Source of the DNA: Anaerolineales bacterium
GTDB taxonomy: Bacteria; Chloroflexota; Anaerolineae; 4572-78; J111
Reading direction: 5' to 3'
Assembly (NCBI GenBank): GCA_020634855.1
Contig: JACKAU010000002.1
Location: 744,001 to 808,000, forward strand
Length of the DNA stretch: 64,000 nt
Shown here: positions 8,718-17,358 of the stretch, one piece after another
Layout: the number at the start of each line of letters is the position of its first letter
How positions within the stretch are numbered: position 1 is the first letter of the stretch
Translations under genes and position numbers: made by a program
The notes under the pieces: generated by a model
Databases searched by the model: none
What the model was told of the DNA's origin: nothing
Seen by the model: only the letters and a program-made list of their open reading frames with translations

Positions 8718-8954
8718 ATGACGAAAGCAGATCATACTGGTCCCTTTAAGGAATTTGTCTTTGAAGATTGGCTACGTGACAGCGTAGAGGGGGTTTGTGA
8801 AGAGTTAAAAAGCGCCCAGAAGGAATTCAATTCTGAAAATTTCCGTAAGCATCTGCGAGACGCTTCTAAAGAGCAGTTGCTGGTTGTACGAGAATTTATT
8901 GACAAGGCTATCGATTATATCGATAAGCAAGAGACCGGCGAAAAGAAAGCGTAA
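8718..8954 (+). CDS. Small hypothetical protein
   Basis: 78 residues, MTKADHTGPFKEFVFEDWL..., mostly helical by eye and highly charged, with a Lys-rich end. The gene has its own near-consensus promoter, a ribosome site (GAGGTG) and a strong terminator downstream, so it looks like a real, separately expressed gene. No motif I recognise. It has no Cys, no signal peptide and no membrane segment, and is probably a cytoplasmic accessory protein. Confidence 0.65.
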   Translation: MTKADHTGPFKEFVFEDWLRDSVEGVCEELKSAQKEFNSENFRKHLRDASKEQLLVVREFIDKAIDYIDKQETGEKKA

Positions 8955-9011
8955 GTCTCTTGCAGGTAACGTAAAACCGTTATCATTAGAGAGCAAACTG
9001 TAAGGCAAAAT

Positions 9012-9054
9012 AAAAAAGAAATTAGAAAATGGTCGTTTCTAATTTCTTTTTTTA
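9012..9054. terminator. Bidirectional intrinsic terminator
   Basis: GAAATTAGAAA pairs with TTTCTAATTTC around ATGGTCG, with an A run before and a T run after. It separates the small plus-strand gene from the converging phosphatase gene. Confidence 0.85.
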
Positions 9055-9074
9055 ATTCTTAACCAAATGTCCGG

Positions 9075-9806
9075 TTAGGATATAAGCGTCGCCGGCAGAT
9101 GATCGAAACGATTGATATAGCGGATATCGGTGCTGCCATCCGGACGGAAATCGACGCGGGTGATCGATGTATTATAATGGTGATAGAAAATTGTTGGACT
9201 GGGCAGTTGGTTAATGATCGCCTTCATCAACGCATCCATAAAGCCGCCGTGGGTGACAATGGCGATATTCTCCCGGGTCGCGGCTCGCTCGCGTAGGCTG
9301 CGATACACCCGAATAGCCCGCCCGTGACAGGCTGGCCAATCTTCTTTACCCAACGCCGGGTTCCACCAACCATCTTCAGTAATCGTCGGTGGCAGTTTAT
9401 AGGTAGGGAACTCGGTTAAGATTTCAGAGCGGGTTTTACCGGGGTAGCCGACAATACCCTTTTCGCTGCCGTGATCTAAAAAAATACCGCCATGCTCATG
9501 AATATCGAGCCACACCTCAGGCGTTAAGCCCAACGCCTGGCCGATAGCCTGGGCCGTTAACAACGAGCGATACATGGCGCTACAATACAAGTGATCGATC
9601 TTGTAACCCTGACGGCTATCGGCTGCCGTATCTTCTTCAGAAACCCCAACAACATACTCCGGATCGACACCCTCGGCCAGATGCTCGGCTAAAATCTGGC
9701 ATTGCTGCCGGCCTAAATCGGTCAGATCGGGATCATTCACCCGATCCATCTGGTTAGCCAGAGCGTTATTCGTTGACTGGGCGTGCCGAATAATATACAA
9801 CTTCAT
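9075..9806 (-). CDS. Histidine phosphatase superfamily protein (phosphoglycerate mutase-like)
   Basis: 243 residues. The catalytic RHG-type motif is YIIRHAQSTNN at the N-terminus (His at about residue 8), followed by the usual LTDLGRQQ. The second catalytic His lies in IVTHGGFMDAL (about 183). YCSAMYRSLLTAQAIGQAL is the conserved Ser/Arg-containing segment. Members remove phosphate from sugars, nucleotides or proteins; the substrate cannot be read from sequence. It begins 5 bp after the tex stop on the same strand, so the two are probably cotranscribed. Confidence 0.88.
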   Translation of the reverse strand: MKLYIIRHAQSTNNALANQMDRVNDPDLTDLGRQQCQILAEHLAEGVDPEYVVGVSEEDTAADSRQGYKIDHLYCSAMYRSLLTAQAIGQALGLTPEVWLDIHEHGGIFLDHGSEKGIVGYPGKTRSEILTEFPTYKLPPTITEDGWWNPALGKEDWPACHGRAIRVYRSLRERAATRENIAIVTHGGFMDALMKAIINQLPSPTIFYHHYNTSITRVDFRPDGSTDIRYINRFDHLPATLIS

Positions 9807-9811
9807 AGTTT

Positions 9812-11983
9812 TTAATTCACCTCTTTCATACTCAGGCCAATGCGACCACGGGCCGCATCGATACTAATCACTTTGACTTTGACGACATCGCCCACACCGA
9901 CTACTTCGAATGGGCTTTTGATGTACCGGTCAGCCAATTGACTGATATGGACCAGGCCGTCCTGTTTGACCCCGATGTCAACAAACGCCCCAAAATCAAC
10001 CACATTACGCACGGTTCCGTTGAGAATCATGCCCGCCTTCAAATCTTTAATCGACAGCACATCCTGTCTTAACAGCGGCGGCGGCAGTTCATCTCTGGGA
10101 TCGCGGCCCGGTTTGGCCAGCGAGTCCAGAATATCGACCAGCGTTGGTTCGCCCACCGCCAGTTTGGCCGCCAACTGGCTCAAATTAGCTTTCTGCCTCA
10201 ACAACTCGATCTGGCCCGGTAGTTCTTTCTCATCGCCCTGCATTTCCAAATACGCAAACAACCGCTCCACCACCGGATAACTTTCCGGATGGATAAAGGT
10301 GTTATCCAGCGTAGTTTGACCGCCGGGGATCTTCAAAAAGCCAATCGCCTGCTGATAGGTTTTCTCCCCCAGGCCTTTTACCTTCAGCAAATCTTGTCGC
10401 TGTTTGAAAGGGCCGTTCTCCTCACGGTGCTTGACAATGGCATTCGCGACCCGGCGACTGATACCGGCCACATAACTAAGTAGTGGCGCGCTGGCCGTGT
10501 TGACATCGACCCCCACGTGGTTGACTGCGCTCTCAACCACCGCGTCAAGGGTTTCAGATAACTTCTTTTGATCGACATCGTGCTGGTACAACCCAACCCC
10601 AATCGATTTGGGATCGATTTTGACCAGTTCGGCCAGCGGGTCTTGCAGCCGACGAGCAATCGATACCGCCCCGCGCATGCTCACATCCAAATCCGGGAAC
10701 TCCTGCCGAGCCAACTCGCTGGCGGAATAAACCGACGCTCCCGCCTCGTTGACGATGATGTAAGCCAGTTCCCGACCTGCGCCGACCTGCGTCTGCGCCT
10801 GACCGATCACCTCCGCCGCCAGCGCCTCCGTTTCGCGACTGGCCGTGCCATTACCGATGGCCAAAATATCCGCGCCCTGCTCGATGAGTTTGAGCAGCGT
10901 CGCTTTGGCATCGTCCCACCGCTTTTGGGGCGGGTGGGGGTAGATGGTTGTCCCTCCCAAAAATTTGCCGGTAGCATCGACTAAAGCGACCTTACAACCG
11001 GTGCGAAAGCCGGGATCGATACCGAGTACGGATTTACCCCGAACAGGCGGCTGGAGCAAAAGCTGGCGTAGGTTCGTCCCAAATGTTTCGATGGCGTGGC
11101 TGTCAGAGTGATCGGTCACTTCGCCGCGCAGTTCGGTTTCGATGGAGGGGGCTAACAACCGTTTGTAACCATCGGCGATAGCTGCTCGAAGCTGGTCGGT
11201 AAAAATTGATTTAGGATTTTTAATGGCGTATTTCTGAATGCGAGCGACGAAATCGTCATCGGGCGAGTCGAGTTTGACCTTGAGAACGCCGTCACGCTCG
11301 CCGCGATTGAGGGCCAGTAGCCGGTGAGGGGGAATATTCTTTAGTTGCTCCCGGTAATCGTAATAAGCTTCGTAAACGCCGCGCTCGTCCTTGGCCTTGT
11401 CGGCTAAGGTAACAACCAGCGTCGCTTCACGCCGAGTGCGGTCACGGATCGAAGATCGTACAGTGGCATCTTCCATAACCGTTTCGGCGATGATGTCGCG
11501 CGCCCCGGCCAGCGCTGCTTCCGGCGTGGCAACTTCGTCATTGAGAAATTGAGCGGCAATTTCTTCCAGATTACCCCGGCTCACATCCTGGTTCAACATC
11601 TGCTCGGCCAGAGGCTCCAAGCCGCGCTCGCGAGCAACCGTGGCGCGGGTGCGCCGCTTGGGTTTATAGGGCAGATACAAATCCTCCACTTCTTGCAGCG
11701 TAGCTACGGCCTCGATCCGCCGCCGCAGTTCAGGGGTTAACTTGCCCTGCTCATCAATGCTGTTGAGGACCGTTTCCTTGCGAGCCTCAAGATTTCTGAG
11801 GTAGGTCAACTGCTCCAAAACGGTCCGCAGTTGCGCTTCATCCAGACCGCCCGTCACTTCCTTACGATAGCGAGCCACAAACGGCACCGTGTTATCGGCG
11901 TCAAACAGTTCAATCGACCGCGCTACCTGTTCCTGTCGAACGCCCAGGCCGGCGGCAATGCTTTTAGCAAAATCAGTAGTCAA
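9812..11983 (-). CDS. tex: Tex family RNA-binding protein with S1 domain
   Basis: 723 residues, slightly shorter than the usual 770-780. The N-terminal Tex helical region (LPYKPKRRTRATVARERGLEPLA) is followed by the YqgF/RuvC-like domain with VLGIDPGFRTGCKVALVD. Next come helix-hairpin-helix motifs (NVGVDVN-type region, then RQDLLKVKGLGEKTYQQAIGFL) and a C-terminal S1 domain (GMILNGTVRNVVDFGAFVDIGVKQDGLVHISQLAD). Tex binds nucleic acid and is linked to transcription and RNA decay. It is the first gene of a pair with the phosphatase. Confidence 0.95.
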   Translation of the reverse strand: MTTDFAKSIAAGLGVRQEQVARSIELFDADNTVPFVARYRKEVTGGLDEAQLRTVLEQLTYLRNLEARKETVLNSIDEQGKLTPELRRRIEAVATLQEVEDLYLPYKPKRRTRATVARERGLEPLAEQMLNQDVSRGNLEEIAAQFLNDEVATPEAALAGARDIIAETVMEDATVRSSIRDRTRREATLVVTLADKAKDERGVYEAYYDYREQLKNIPPHRLLALNRGERDGVLKVKLDSPDDDFVARIQKYAIKNPKSIFTDQLRAAIADGYKRLLAPSIETELRGEVTDHSDSHAIETFGTNLRQLLLQPPVRGKSVLGIDPGFRTGCKVALVDATGKFLGGTTIYPHPPQKRWDDAKATLLKLIEQGADILAIGNGTASRETEALAAEVIGQAQTQVGAGRELAYIIVNEAGASVYSASELARQEFPDLDVSMRGAVSIARRLQDPLAELVKIDPKSIGVGLYQHDVDQKKLSETLDAVVESAVNHVGVDVNTASAPLLSYVAGISRRVANAIVKHREENGPFKQRQDLLKVKGLGEKTYQQAIGFLKIPGGQTTLDNTFIHPESYPVVERLFAYLEMQGDEKELPGQIELLRQKANLSQLAAKLAVGEPTLVDILDSLAKPGRDPRDELPPPLLRQDVLSIKDLKAGMILNGTVRNVVDFGAFVDIGVKQDGLVHISQLADRYIKSPFEVVGVGDVVKVKVISIDAARGRIGLSMKEVN

Positions 11984-12087
11984 AGGGTTACCTCGGTGGC
12001 GTAGAATTTATCTAAAATAGGATAACATAGATAAATTGAGGCGGCAAGAGACAGCCTGTGACAGTCACTCCTTAAGTGGGCTAGAAT

Positions 12088-12124
12088 CAAAAAAGCCGGG
12101 CTGCCACGACCCGGCTTTTTTAAA
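12088..12124. terminator. Bidirectional intrinsic terminator
   Basis: AAAAGCCGGG and CCCGGCTTTT form a strong stem with a 9-nt loop and an A/T flank on both sides. It lies between the tex promoter region and the 3' end of the lytic transglycosylase gene. Just upstream, near 12058-12070, is a short GTGACAGTCAC motif also found in the repeats near 35.1 and 46.9 kb. Confidence 0.8.
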
Positions 12125-12244
12125 AGGAGGAGAAAAGAGCGTCAAATATAAGCTTTTGACATAGCCCAGTATACTCTCATCCCTACTCCATAACTTGACG
12201 TATTTTAGATGCCAATATGCCGGAAACCCTACGCCAACCCTACG

Positions 12245-13675
12245 TCAATTTTCCATTTCCAGCGCGTAAAATTCTGCCTGAGAGGCCGCCTCGCTCAAAC
12301 CGCGACGGGCCGCTATATCGAGCACCGTCAGGGCGTACTGCCGCTGCGCCAATGGGATATCGGTCCAGTTGCCGCCGTTGCGTAAAAAGAGATCCAGTTG
12401 GGCCGGCCCCCAGTTATAAGCAATCAGCATCCACTGCGGCTCACGATAGCCGCGGGCGTGACAGAAATCTCGAACGTGAGCCAGGTAGGCCGCCGCGACT
12501 AAAATATTACTGTGGGGATCGAACGGGTCGGAAACGTTGAGTTTGGGGGCCCATTCGTTCCAGGTCGAGGGGATCACCTGCATCAGCCCTAAATCGTTGG
12601 CTTGGCCCACCGCCCGATGGTTCATCCGGCTCTCCCGATAGGCAATCGCCTCCAGCAGCCGCCAGTCCAGGCCATATTGAGGCGCTATTTGCTTAAATAA
12701 CGGTTCGTAACTCGATTCCTCATTTAAAGGAAGTTCAGGCGGCGACTCAGGAACTGCCGTAGGGGCCGGGCTTAAAATCAACGGCTCTGGTTGGGAATCG
12801 ACCGAATTATCGGAGAGAGCTACTTGAGTCAATTCGGCCGGCGCTGTCCGGCGGATCGAGGTTAGGGCCATCGCTCCCAGCATTACCAGTCCACAGATGA
12901 GCAAGGCCAGCAGGCCGGGACCGACTAGCGGTTTTTGGTTCAACTGACCCAGCACCGCCCGAGACTTTGTTTCATCAGGCAGCGCTGTGACAATGACGAA
13001 ATGATGGGGCTGAGCAGTGAGCCTTAGCCAGGGTTTGACGGTTGGCGTCACTCGAATCGGAATCGATACGGTCTCCAACGGCAGCAACAGCAGATCGATC
13101 CGGTTTGCCAGCGCGACGGTTTCTCCGGGCGATTGGAATTCAAAATGGCAGAGCGAATCCCGATCTGAGCCGGTCAGGGCTAATTGCGTACTGATGTTGC
13201 CGATGTTGGTAACGGTCAGCCCATACTCCGCCGCCGGCTTGAACCAAGACAGTGATTGCTGCCGGGGTGTTAAGGCTTCGACCAAGAAATCAAAAAAAGG
13301 CTGGATGGTTAAAGTCGCGCGCTGCTGGCAATATCGTTGGGGGTAGGCGGCGGACGTGGCTTTAACGGCAAAATGGTGTATCCCGGCGCGACTGGCAGGT
13401 AAACGGGGTGGTTTGATGGTAATCGGTACGATTTGCTGCCGGCCCGGTTGAAGAGTAAGTTTCAGATCAGGGATAATCAGCCAATCGGGGTTTAGTCCCA
13501 AGACTTCCAGTTCAAAACGAGCGACTGTTGGGCCGGCATTTAAGACGGTGACGTGAATCGTAACCAGTTCATCGACGGTCAGCGTGATTGAGCGGGCGGA
13601 AAGCTGAACAACAATTAACTCATCACTTTGATCGGGGAATGGAATCGTCACAAGTGATGGTGATGGCGGTGACAC
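12245..13675 (-). CDS. Membrane-anchored lytic transglycosylase (SLT domain) with N-terminal Ig-like region
   Basis: 476 residues from a GTG with GGAAGGAAGG just upstream. The C-terminal domain (about residues 335-450) is an SLT goose-lysozyme-like fold: LEAIAYRESRMNH holds the catalytic Glu, then LGLMQVIPSTW and AAYLAHV...IAYNWGP. It should cut peptidoglycan glycan strands to 1,6-anhydro ends. One membrane helix (about 248-268) separates it from about 245 residues of beta-rich sequence with repeated Asn-Gly/Asn-Ile-Gly motifs, like the additive Ig-like domains of surface proteins. There is no N-terminal signal peptide, so the Ig-like part is predicted to be cytoplasmic if the SLT domain is outside. 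Confidence 0.85.
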   Translation of the reverse strand: MSPPSPSLVTIPFPDQSDELIVVQLSARSITLTVDELVTIHVTVLNAGPTVARFELEVLGLNPDWLIIPDLKLTLQPGRQQIVPITIKPPRLPASRAGIHHFAVKATSAAYPQRYCQQRATLTIQPFFDFLVEALTPRQQSLSWFKPAAEYGLTVTNIGNISTQLALTGSDRDSLCHFEFQSPGETVALANRIDLLLLPLETVSIPIRVTPTVKPWLRLTAQPHHFVIVTALPDETKSRAVLGQLNQKPLVGPGLLALLICGLVMLGAMALTSIRRTAPAELTQVALSDNSVDSQPEPLILSPAPTAVPESPPELPLNEESSYEPLFKQIAPQYGLDWRLLEAIAYRESRMNHRAVGQANDLGLMQVIPSTWNEWAPKLNVSDPFDPHSNILVAAAYLAHVRDFCHARGYREPQWMLIAYNWGPAQLDLFLRNGGNWTDIPLAQRQYALTVLDIAARRGLSEAASQAEFYALEMEN

Positions 13676-13849
13676 TCGGCAATTTCCTTCCTTCCAACAA
13701 ATTGTTAAAACAACTTGTCATAATAATAATGTTCCCAACACTATTATACCGATAAAGCGCGACCAGCCAAAATGAATTGAACTTTTTTGCAAATTACCGG
13801 AGAGACTCTACAATTCATCGTTGGTATTAAAACGTTCAAGGAGTCCTTT

Positions 13850-14842
13850 TTGCGCAACTTTAGATCGCTTATTATTGGCGGCCTTATCGGCGCAGCACTT
13901 TTTTTGGTGTTTAACTGCGCCGGTTATGTATTGGTAGCGCTGGTGGGATCCAGAATAGTTAATCCTGACGATCAACGCCCCGACGTGTCGGCAGCCGATC
14001 CGCCGGCGGATGTGGTAGCCTTCAGTACGCCCACGGCCACCCTGTCAGCCCCTGAACCGCCGGCTGCGGGGCCGCTTGAAACACCGCTGCCTCTGCTGCC
14101 AACGGTTACCGCCGACCCGCCGCTAGAAACGCCGGTTCAGGCCGAACCACCCGCGCCCATCCCCAGCGATACCCCACCCCCGCCAACGCCCAAACCGACG
14201 CTGCCTACCCTTTCCAAGTCTGAAATCGCTTCGCAGTTAGAGATTATGAGCCATCAAAGTTATGTCGATGATCTAAATTGGCATCATTTGGTCGGCGAGG
14301 TACAAAATACGGGTAATACCCCCATCGAGTATGTGCAGGTGCTGGCCAAATATTACAACGCGGCCGGCGAGATCATCAGCACCAAGCTGACCTTCACCGC
14401 CCCCGATACGATCTTCCCCGGCGGGAAGGCGCCGTTCGATATTGTCACGCTCAGAAAATCGCAATGGCAGGCCATCGACACTTACACCCTGGAAGTCACC
14501 GGCGATGTAGCGACCTCCCTATTGAACGAAAATCTCGTTCTGGCTAACCAAAATAGCTGGATCGAAGATGGTTTTCTGTACGTCCAGGGCGAAGTTGAAA
14601 ATATTGGCGACTTACCGGCACTGGTAAAATTGATTGTAACGCTGTACGACGCCAATGGGACAGTCATCAATACCAATTGGAGCTACGCCGACTCAGGTAT
14701 CATTAAACCCGGCGATATCTCATCTTTTGTCGTGAGAATTACTCACCAAACTGATCCCAACAATTACAGCTACCGCATCCAAATTGAGGATGAAGTGGTT
14801 GAAGGGGATTTAGAGGACGACTTTTTCAGCGGGACAAAATAA
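13850..14842 (+). CDS. Membrane-anchored FxLYD-domain protein
   Basis: 330 residues from a TTG at 13850, preferred because AAGGAG sits 6 nt upstream; the frame opens earlier at 13787 without a site. One N-terminal helix (SLIIGGLIGAALFLVF) is followed by a long Pro/Thr/Ala-rich linker (about residues 40-125) and two beta-sandwich repeats of the FxLYD type: HHLVGEVQNTGNTPIEYVQVLAKYY and GFLYVQGEVENIGDLPALVKLIVTLYD. Such domains are common in secreted or surface proteins, and the partner is unknown. Divergent from the transglycosylase, with which it may share the cell envelope. Confidence 0.75.
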   Translation: MRNFRSLIIGGLIGAALFLVFNCAGYVLVALVGSRIVNPDDQRPDVSAADPPADVVAFSTPTATLSAPEPPAAGPLETPLPLLPTVTADPPLETPVQAEPPAPIPSDTPPPPTPKPTLPTLSKSEIASQLEIMSHQSYVDDLNWHHLVGEVQNTGNTPIEYVQVLAKYYNAAGEIISTKLTFTAPDTIFPGGKAPFDIVTLRKSQWQAIDTYTLEVTGDVATSLLNENLVLANQNSWIEDGFLYVQGEVENIGDLPALVKLIVTLYDANGTVINTNWSYADSGIIKPGDISSFVVRITHQTDPNNYSYRIQIEDEVVEGDLEDDFFSGTK

Positions 14843-14866
14843 ATTTATCTCAGGGCAAAAGTAAAC

Positions 14867-15691
14867 TTATTCAGCGGGGGCCAATCGCTGATCTAAAAAG
14901 CAGAGGATGCCGGCAGCGATACCGCGAGCGACAATTTTTGGTTTATTTTGGAGCATCTGGCGATCATCCAACAAAAAACCGGTTTCGATGATCGCGCCGG
15001 GGGTGCCGCGATTAATTTCGCGAAAAGCATGGTAATCGGTCATATTGTCAGTGATACTGGCCGGATGCTGCGGCAGACCGGTGTAAGCGCCATACTGATC
15101 ATAGAGGCAACTAACCAACAAATCTTCATCTTCAGGGATGGCGCTGTCGGTTACCCGGGCCACTTTAAAACCGCTGGCGCCGGGGATAGTGCAGCTATCA
15201 GCATGAATGCTGACCAGGGCATCGGCCTGGTAATCGGTTAAACGATCATCGAACTCGTCCAGTACATCACCCTGAACTCCTTGCCGGGCGAGAAGATTGG
15301 TAACTTCCAAAGCAATCGCGTAGTTGACTTCGGCCTCGGTTAGGCCATCGGGACAAACCGCGCCGGGATCGTAGCCTTTGTGACCGGAAACAATTCCCAC
15401 TAGTGGATTAAACGTATAGCGATTAGTCGTCAATGAGGCAATATCAACCGCCCCTACAGTCGGGGCAGCTTGGACTGGGGGGGCGATCTGAACATCGGGC
15501 ATCGGCGTGGGCGTCGGTTCTTGAGCGACAACCGGAGCCGGTTTAGCATTAAGGTTGTAAAGGTTGACGCCCATCACGAGGCTGACCACAAACAAAACAA
15601 ACAGGGTAACAGAAAACATACGCCGATTACTTCGTTTTGGCGTGGTACGTTTTACGGCTTGATAACGTCGGGGCGTTCGGCTTTTTGACAT
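14867..15691 (-). CDS. N-acetylmuramoyl-L-alanine amidase (Amidase_3 type)
   Basis: 274 residues from the ATG at 15691; a TTG at 15709 is too close to the GAGGAG site. A basic N-terminus and one helix (MFSVTLFVLFVVSLVMGV) anchor or export it, followed by a Thr/Pro linker. Zinc ligands of the Amidase_3 fold are visible: GHKGYDPGA (His), TEAEVN (Glu) and SIHADS (His), plus the catalytic Glu in IIETGFL. It should cleave the amide bond between muramic acid and the stem peptide, in cell separation or wall turnover. It lies beside other envelope genes. Confidence 0.88.
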   Translation of the reverse strand: MSKSRTPRRYQAVKRTTPKRSNRRMFSVTLFVLFVVSLVMGVNLYNLNAKPAPVVAQEPTPTPMPDVQIAPPVQAAPTVGAVDIASLTTNRYTFNPLVGIVSGHKGYDPGAVCPDGLTEAEVNYAIALEVTNLLARQGVQGDVLDEFDDRLTDYQADALVSIHADSCTIPGASGFKVARVTDSAIPEDEDLLVSCLYDQYGAYTGLPQHPASITDNMTDYHAFREINRGTPGAIIETGFLLDDRQMLQNKPKIVARGIAAGILCFLDQRLAPAE

Positions 15692-15762
15692 AGAACCATG
15701 ATAGCACAACTCCTCAAATTCGTCTAAAATATTATGTTATGTTGAGATATTATTGAGATACA

Positions 15763-16728
15763 ATGACCCTAAATTTTTATCACCTCAATGATGATAAATA
15801 TCTTGAGTCGTGCTCGGCCGACGACTACCTGAATATCTTCCACCAACCGGGCCATTATTGGCTCGACATAGCGGATACAGAAGCGGAAGAACTTTTTCAC
15901 ATATTATCGCCGTTAAAACTCCATCCATTAGTTTTAGAGGATTGTTTGAACCTCAGCCGTAGTTCGCTGATTACTCGCTATGAAAGGACGCTCTACCTTG
16001 AATTTCCGGTTAACCTAACCGAGCAATCGATGCGGATACCCTATGTCTCGATCATCGGTCTCCCCAATATGCTGATCACTATTCGCCGGGGGCCTGTCGC
16101 CACCCTAACCGATCTAGCCGCCGATCTGACCAGCAGCGAACTCAAACTATACGCACCGACAACCTCCGCCCTACTATACACCTTCCTCGATCACCTGGTT
16201 GACCAAAATATCCTACTCACGCTTCAGGCCCGCAACAAAATCGATTCGTTGATGATGGCCTTCGACGAGGACCACGATGCCGTTGAAATCAACGATATTC
16301 TGGATATGAAGCAGCACATGAGCCAACTGGCGATCATCGCCGAAGACCAGTTGTACTGTGTAACCACGCTGATCCGGATCGAATCGCGGGCGTTCACCGT
16401 TGGCAATCAACGCGAATACTTCCGCGACTTGGTCAACAATGCTGAATACGGCCTACGCTTCATTCAGCGCCAGGAACAGCGGCTGCGCGAACTGCAAGAT
16501 CATTATCAACTCACGCTCCACGATAGAACCGAAGCCCGGCTCAGATTCTTGACTATTATTTCGGCCATATTTCTGCCCTTGACTCTGATCAGTAGCATTT
16601 ATGGCATGAATTTTATACACATGCCGGAGTTAGATTGGATTTATGGGTATCCGCTTGCGATAACGCTAATGCTCGGCGTGGCCTCAGCCATGATCTGGTT
16701 TTTTCATCGGCGCGGCTGGTTCGAGTAG
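15763..16728 (+). CDS. corA: CorA-family magnesium/divalent cation channel
   Basis: 321 residues. The CorA signature YGMNF lies at the end of the first of two C-terminal helices (FLTIISAIFLPLTLISSIYGMNF and AITLMLGVASAMIWFF), followed by the loop MPELDW. The N-terminal part is the cytoplasmic funnel, with the long helix region MSQLAIIAEDQLYCVTTLIRIESR. It forms a pentameric channel gated by intracellular Mg2+; related members carry Ni2+, Co2+ or Zn2+. A promoter is not clear; the start follows a short A/T-rich gap after the divergent amidase. Confidence 0.92.
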   Translation: MTLNFYHLNDDKYLESCSADDYLNIFHQPGHYWLDIADTEAEELFHILSPLKLHPLVLEDCLNLSRSSLITRYERTLYLEFPVNLTEQSMRIPYVSIIGLPNMLITIRRGPVATLTDLAADLTSSELKLYAPTTSALLYTFLDHLVDQNILLTLQARNKIDSLMMAFDEDHDAVEINDILDMKQHMSQLAIIAEDQLYCVTTLIRIESRAFTVGNQREYFRDLVNNAEYGLRFIQRQEQRLRELQDHYQLTLHDRTEARLRFLTIISAIFLPLTLISSIYGMNFIHMPELDWIYGYPLAITLMLGVASAMIWFFHRRGWFE

Positions 16729-16761
16729 GAGAGCGACTTTTATCGAGGAGTAATAGGCAAC

Positions 16762-16792
16762 AAAAAAAGCAGCTTGGCAAGCTGCTTTTTTG
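16762..16792. terminator. Bidirectional intrinsic terminator between corA and ssrA
   Basis: AAGCAGCTT and AAGCTGCTT around GGC, with seven A on the left and six T on the right. It can end both corA (plus) and ssrA (minus). Confidence 0.88.
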
Positions 16793-16804
16793 CATAATAA
16801 TGAG

Positions 16805-17207
16805 TGGAGATGGCGAGAGTCGAACTCGCGTCCACGAAAGCTGGCTACAAACGTCTACGAGTGTAGGTGGACTTCAAGAGTGTCGCTTGGGCTTCGTTAG
16901 CCACCAAAGTTCACCCAAACCAGCCGGTTGGTCTTAGCTGAGACTTACCGGCGTTGTCTCAGAGCACCCTGATTTAGTTGACGCCCGAACCCCCCTCTCA
17001 GGGATAAGCGAAGCCCGGACGAGGCTCTGTTTTTAGAGCCAGAGTTGCTCGCTATCTAGCTTACGCCGCGACGGGCAAAGCGTTGAAGGAGCGACCGAAA
17101 GTAGGTACTTTCTCGGCAATTAATGTTTTGTCCCAGTTTAACGAGTTAGAACAGCTCGACTCGCAATCTGTAACCTTCCACTTCCCTGTCGAAGCCATTT
17201 CATCCCC
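16805..17207 (-). ncRNA. ssrA: tmRNA
   Basis: 403 nt on the minus strand. The 5' end GGGGATG pairs with the 3' CATCTCC to make the tRNA-like acceptor stem, the T arm is CGCGAGTTCGACTCTCGCC, and the 5' GGCTTCGAC is conserved. The tag frame ends with the TAA at 17061-17063. If translation resumes at GCC, the tag is AEKVPTFGRSFNALPVAA, with the ALPVAA ending that directs proteolysis. CCA is not encoded. It rescues stalled ribosomes with SmpB, which is not in the window. Confidence 0.95.
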
Positions 17208-17221
17208 ATAGATGTAAAAAA

Positions 17222-17249
17222 AGTATAACACATTTCTGTTAAAAATCAA
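17222..17249 (-). promoter_or_regulatory. ssrA promoter
   Basis: On the minus strand, TTGATT and TATACT with a 16-bp spacer; the -10 ends about 14 nt before the mature 5' end, leaving a short precursor leader. Confidence 0.65.
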
Positions 17250-17358
17250 TTAGAATCCCTTTCATATTTTCGTATATACCTTGACATCCCTTTCCAAGCC
17301 AGTTATAATAATTATGTAAATCGCACAAATGAGCGGATTTTAGTGTTCGAAAGGGAAA

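Noticed and set aside
16635..16937. 100-codon plus-strand frame over the corA end and the ssrA 3' part
   Set aside because: It runs across a strong terminator and a structural RNA gene.
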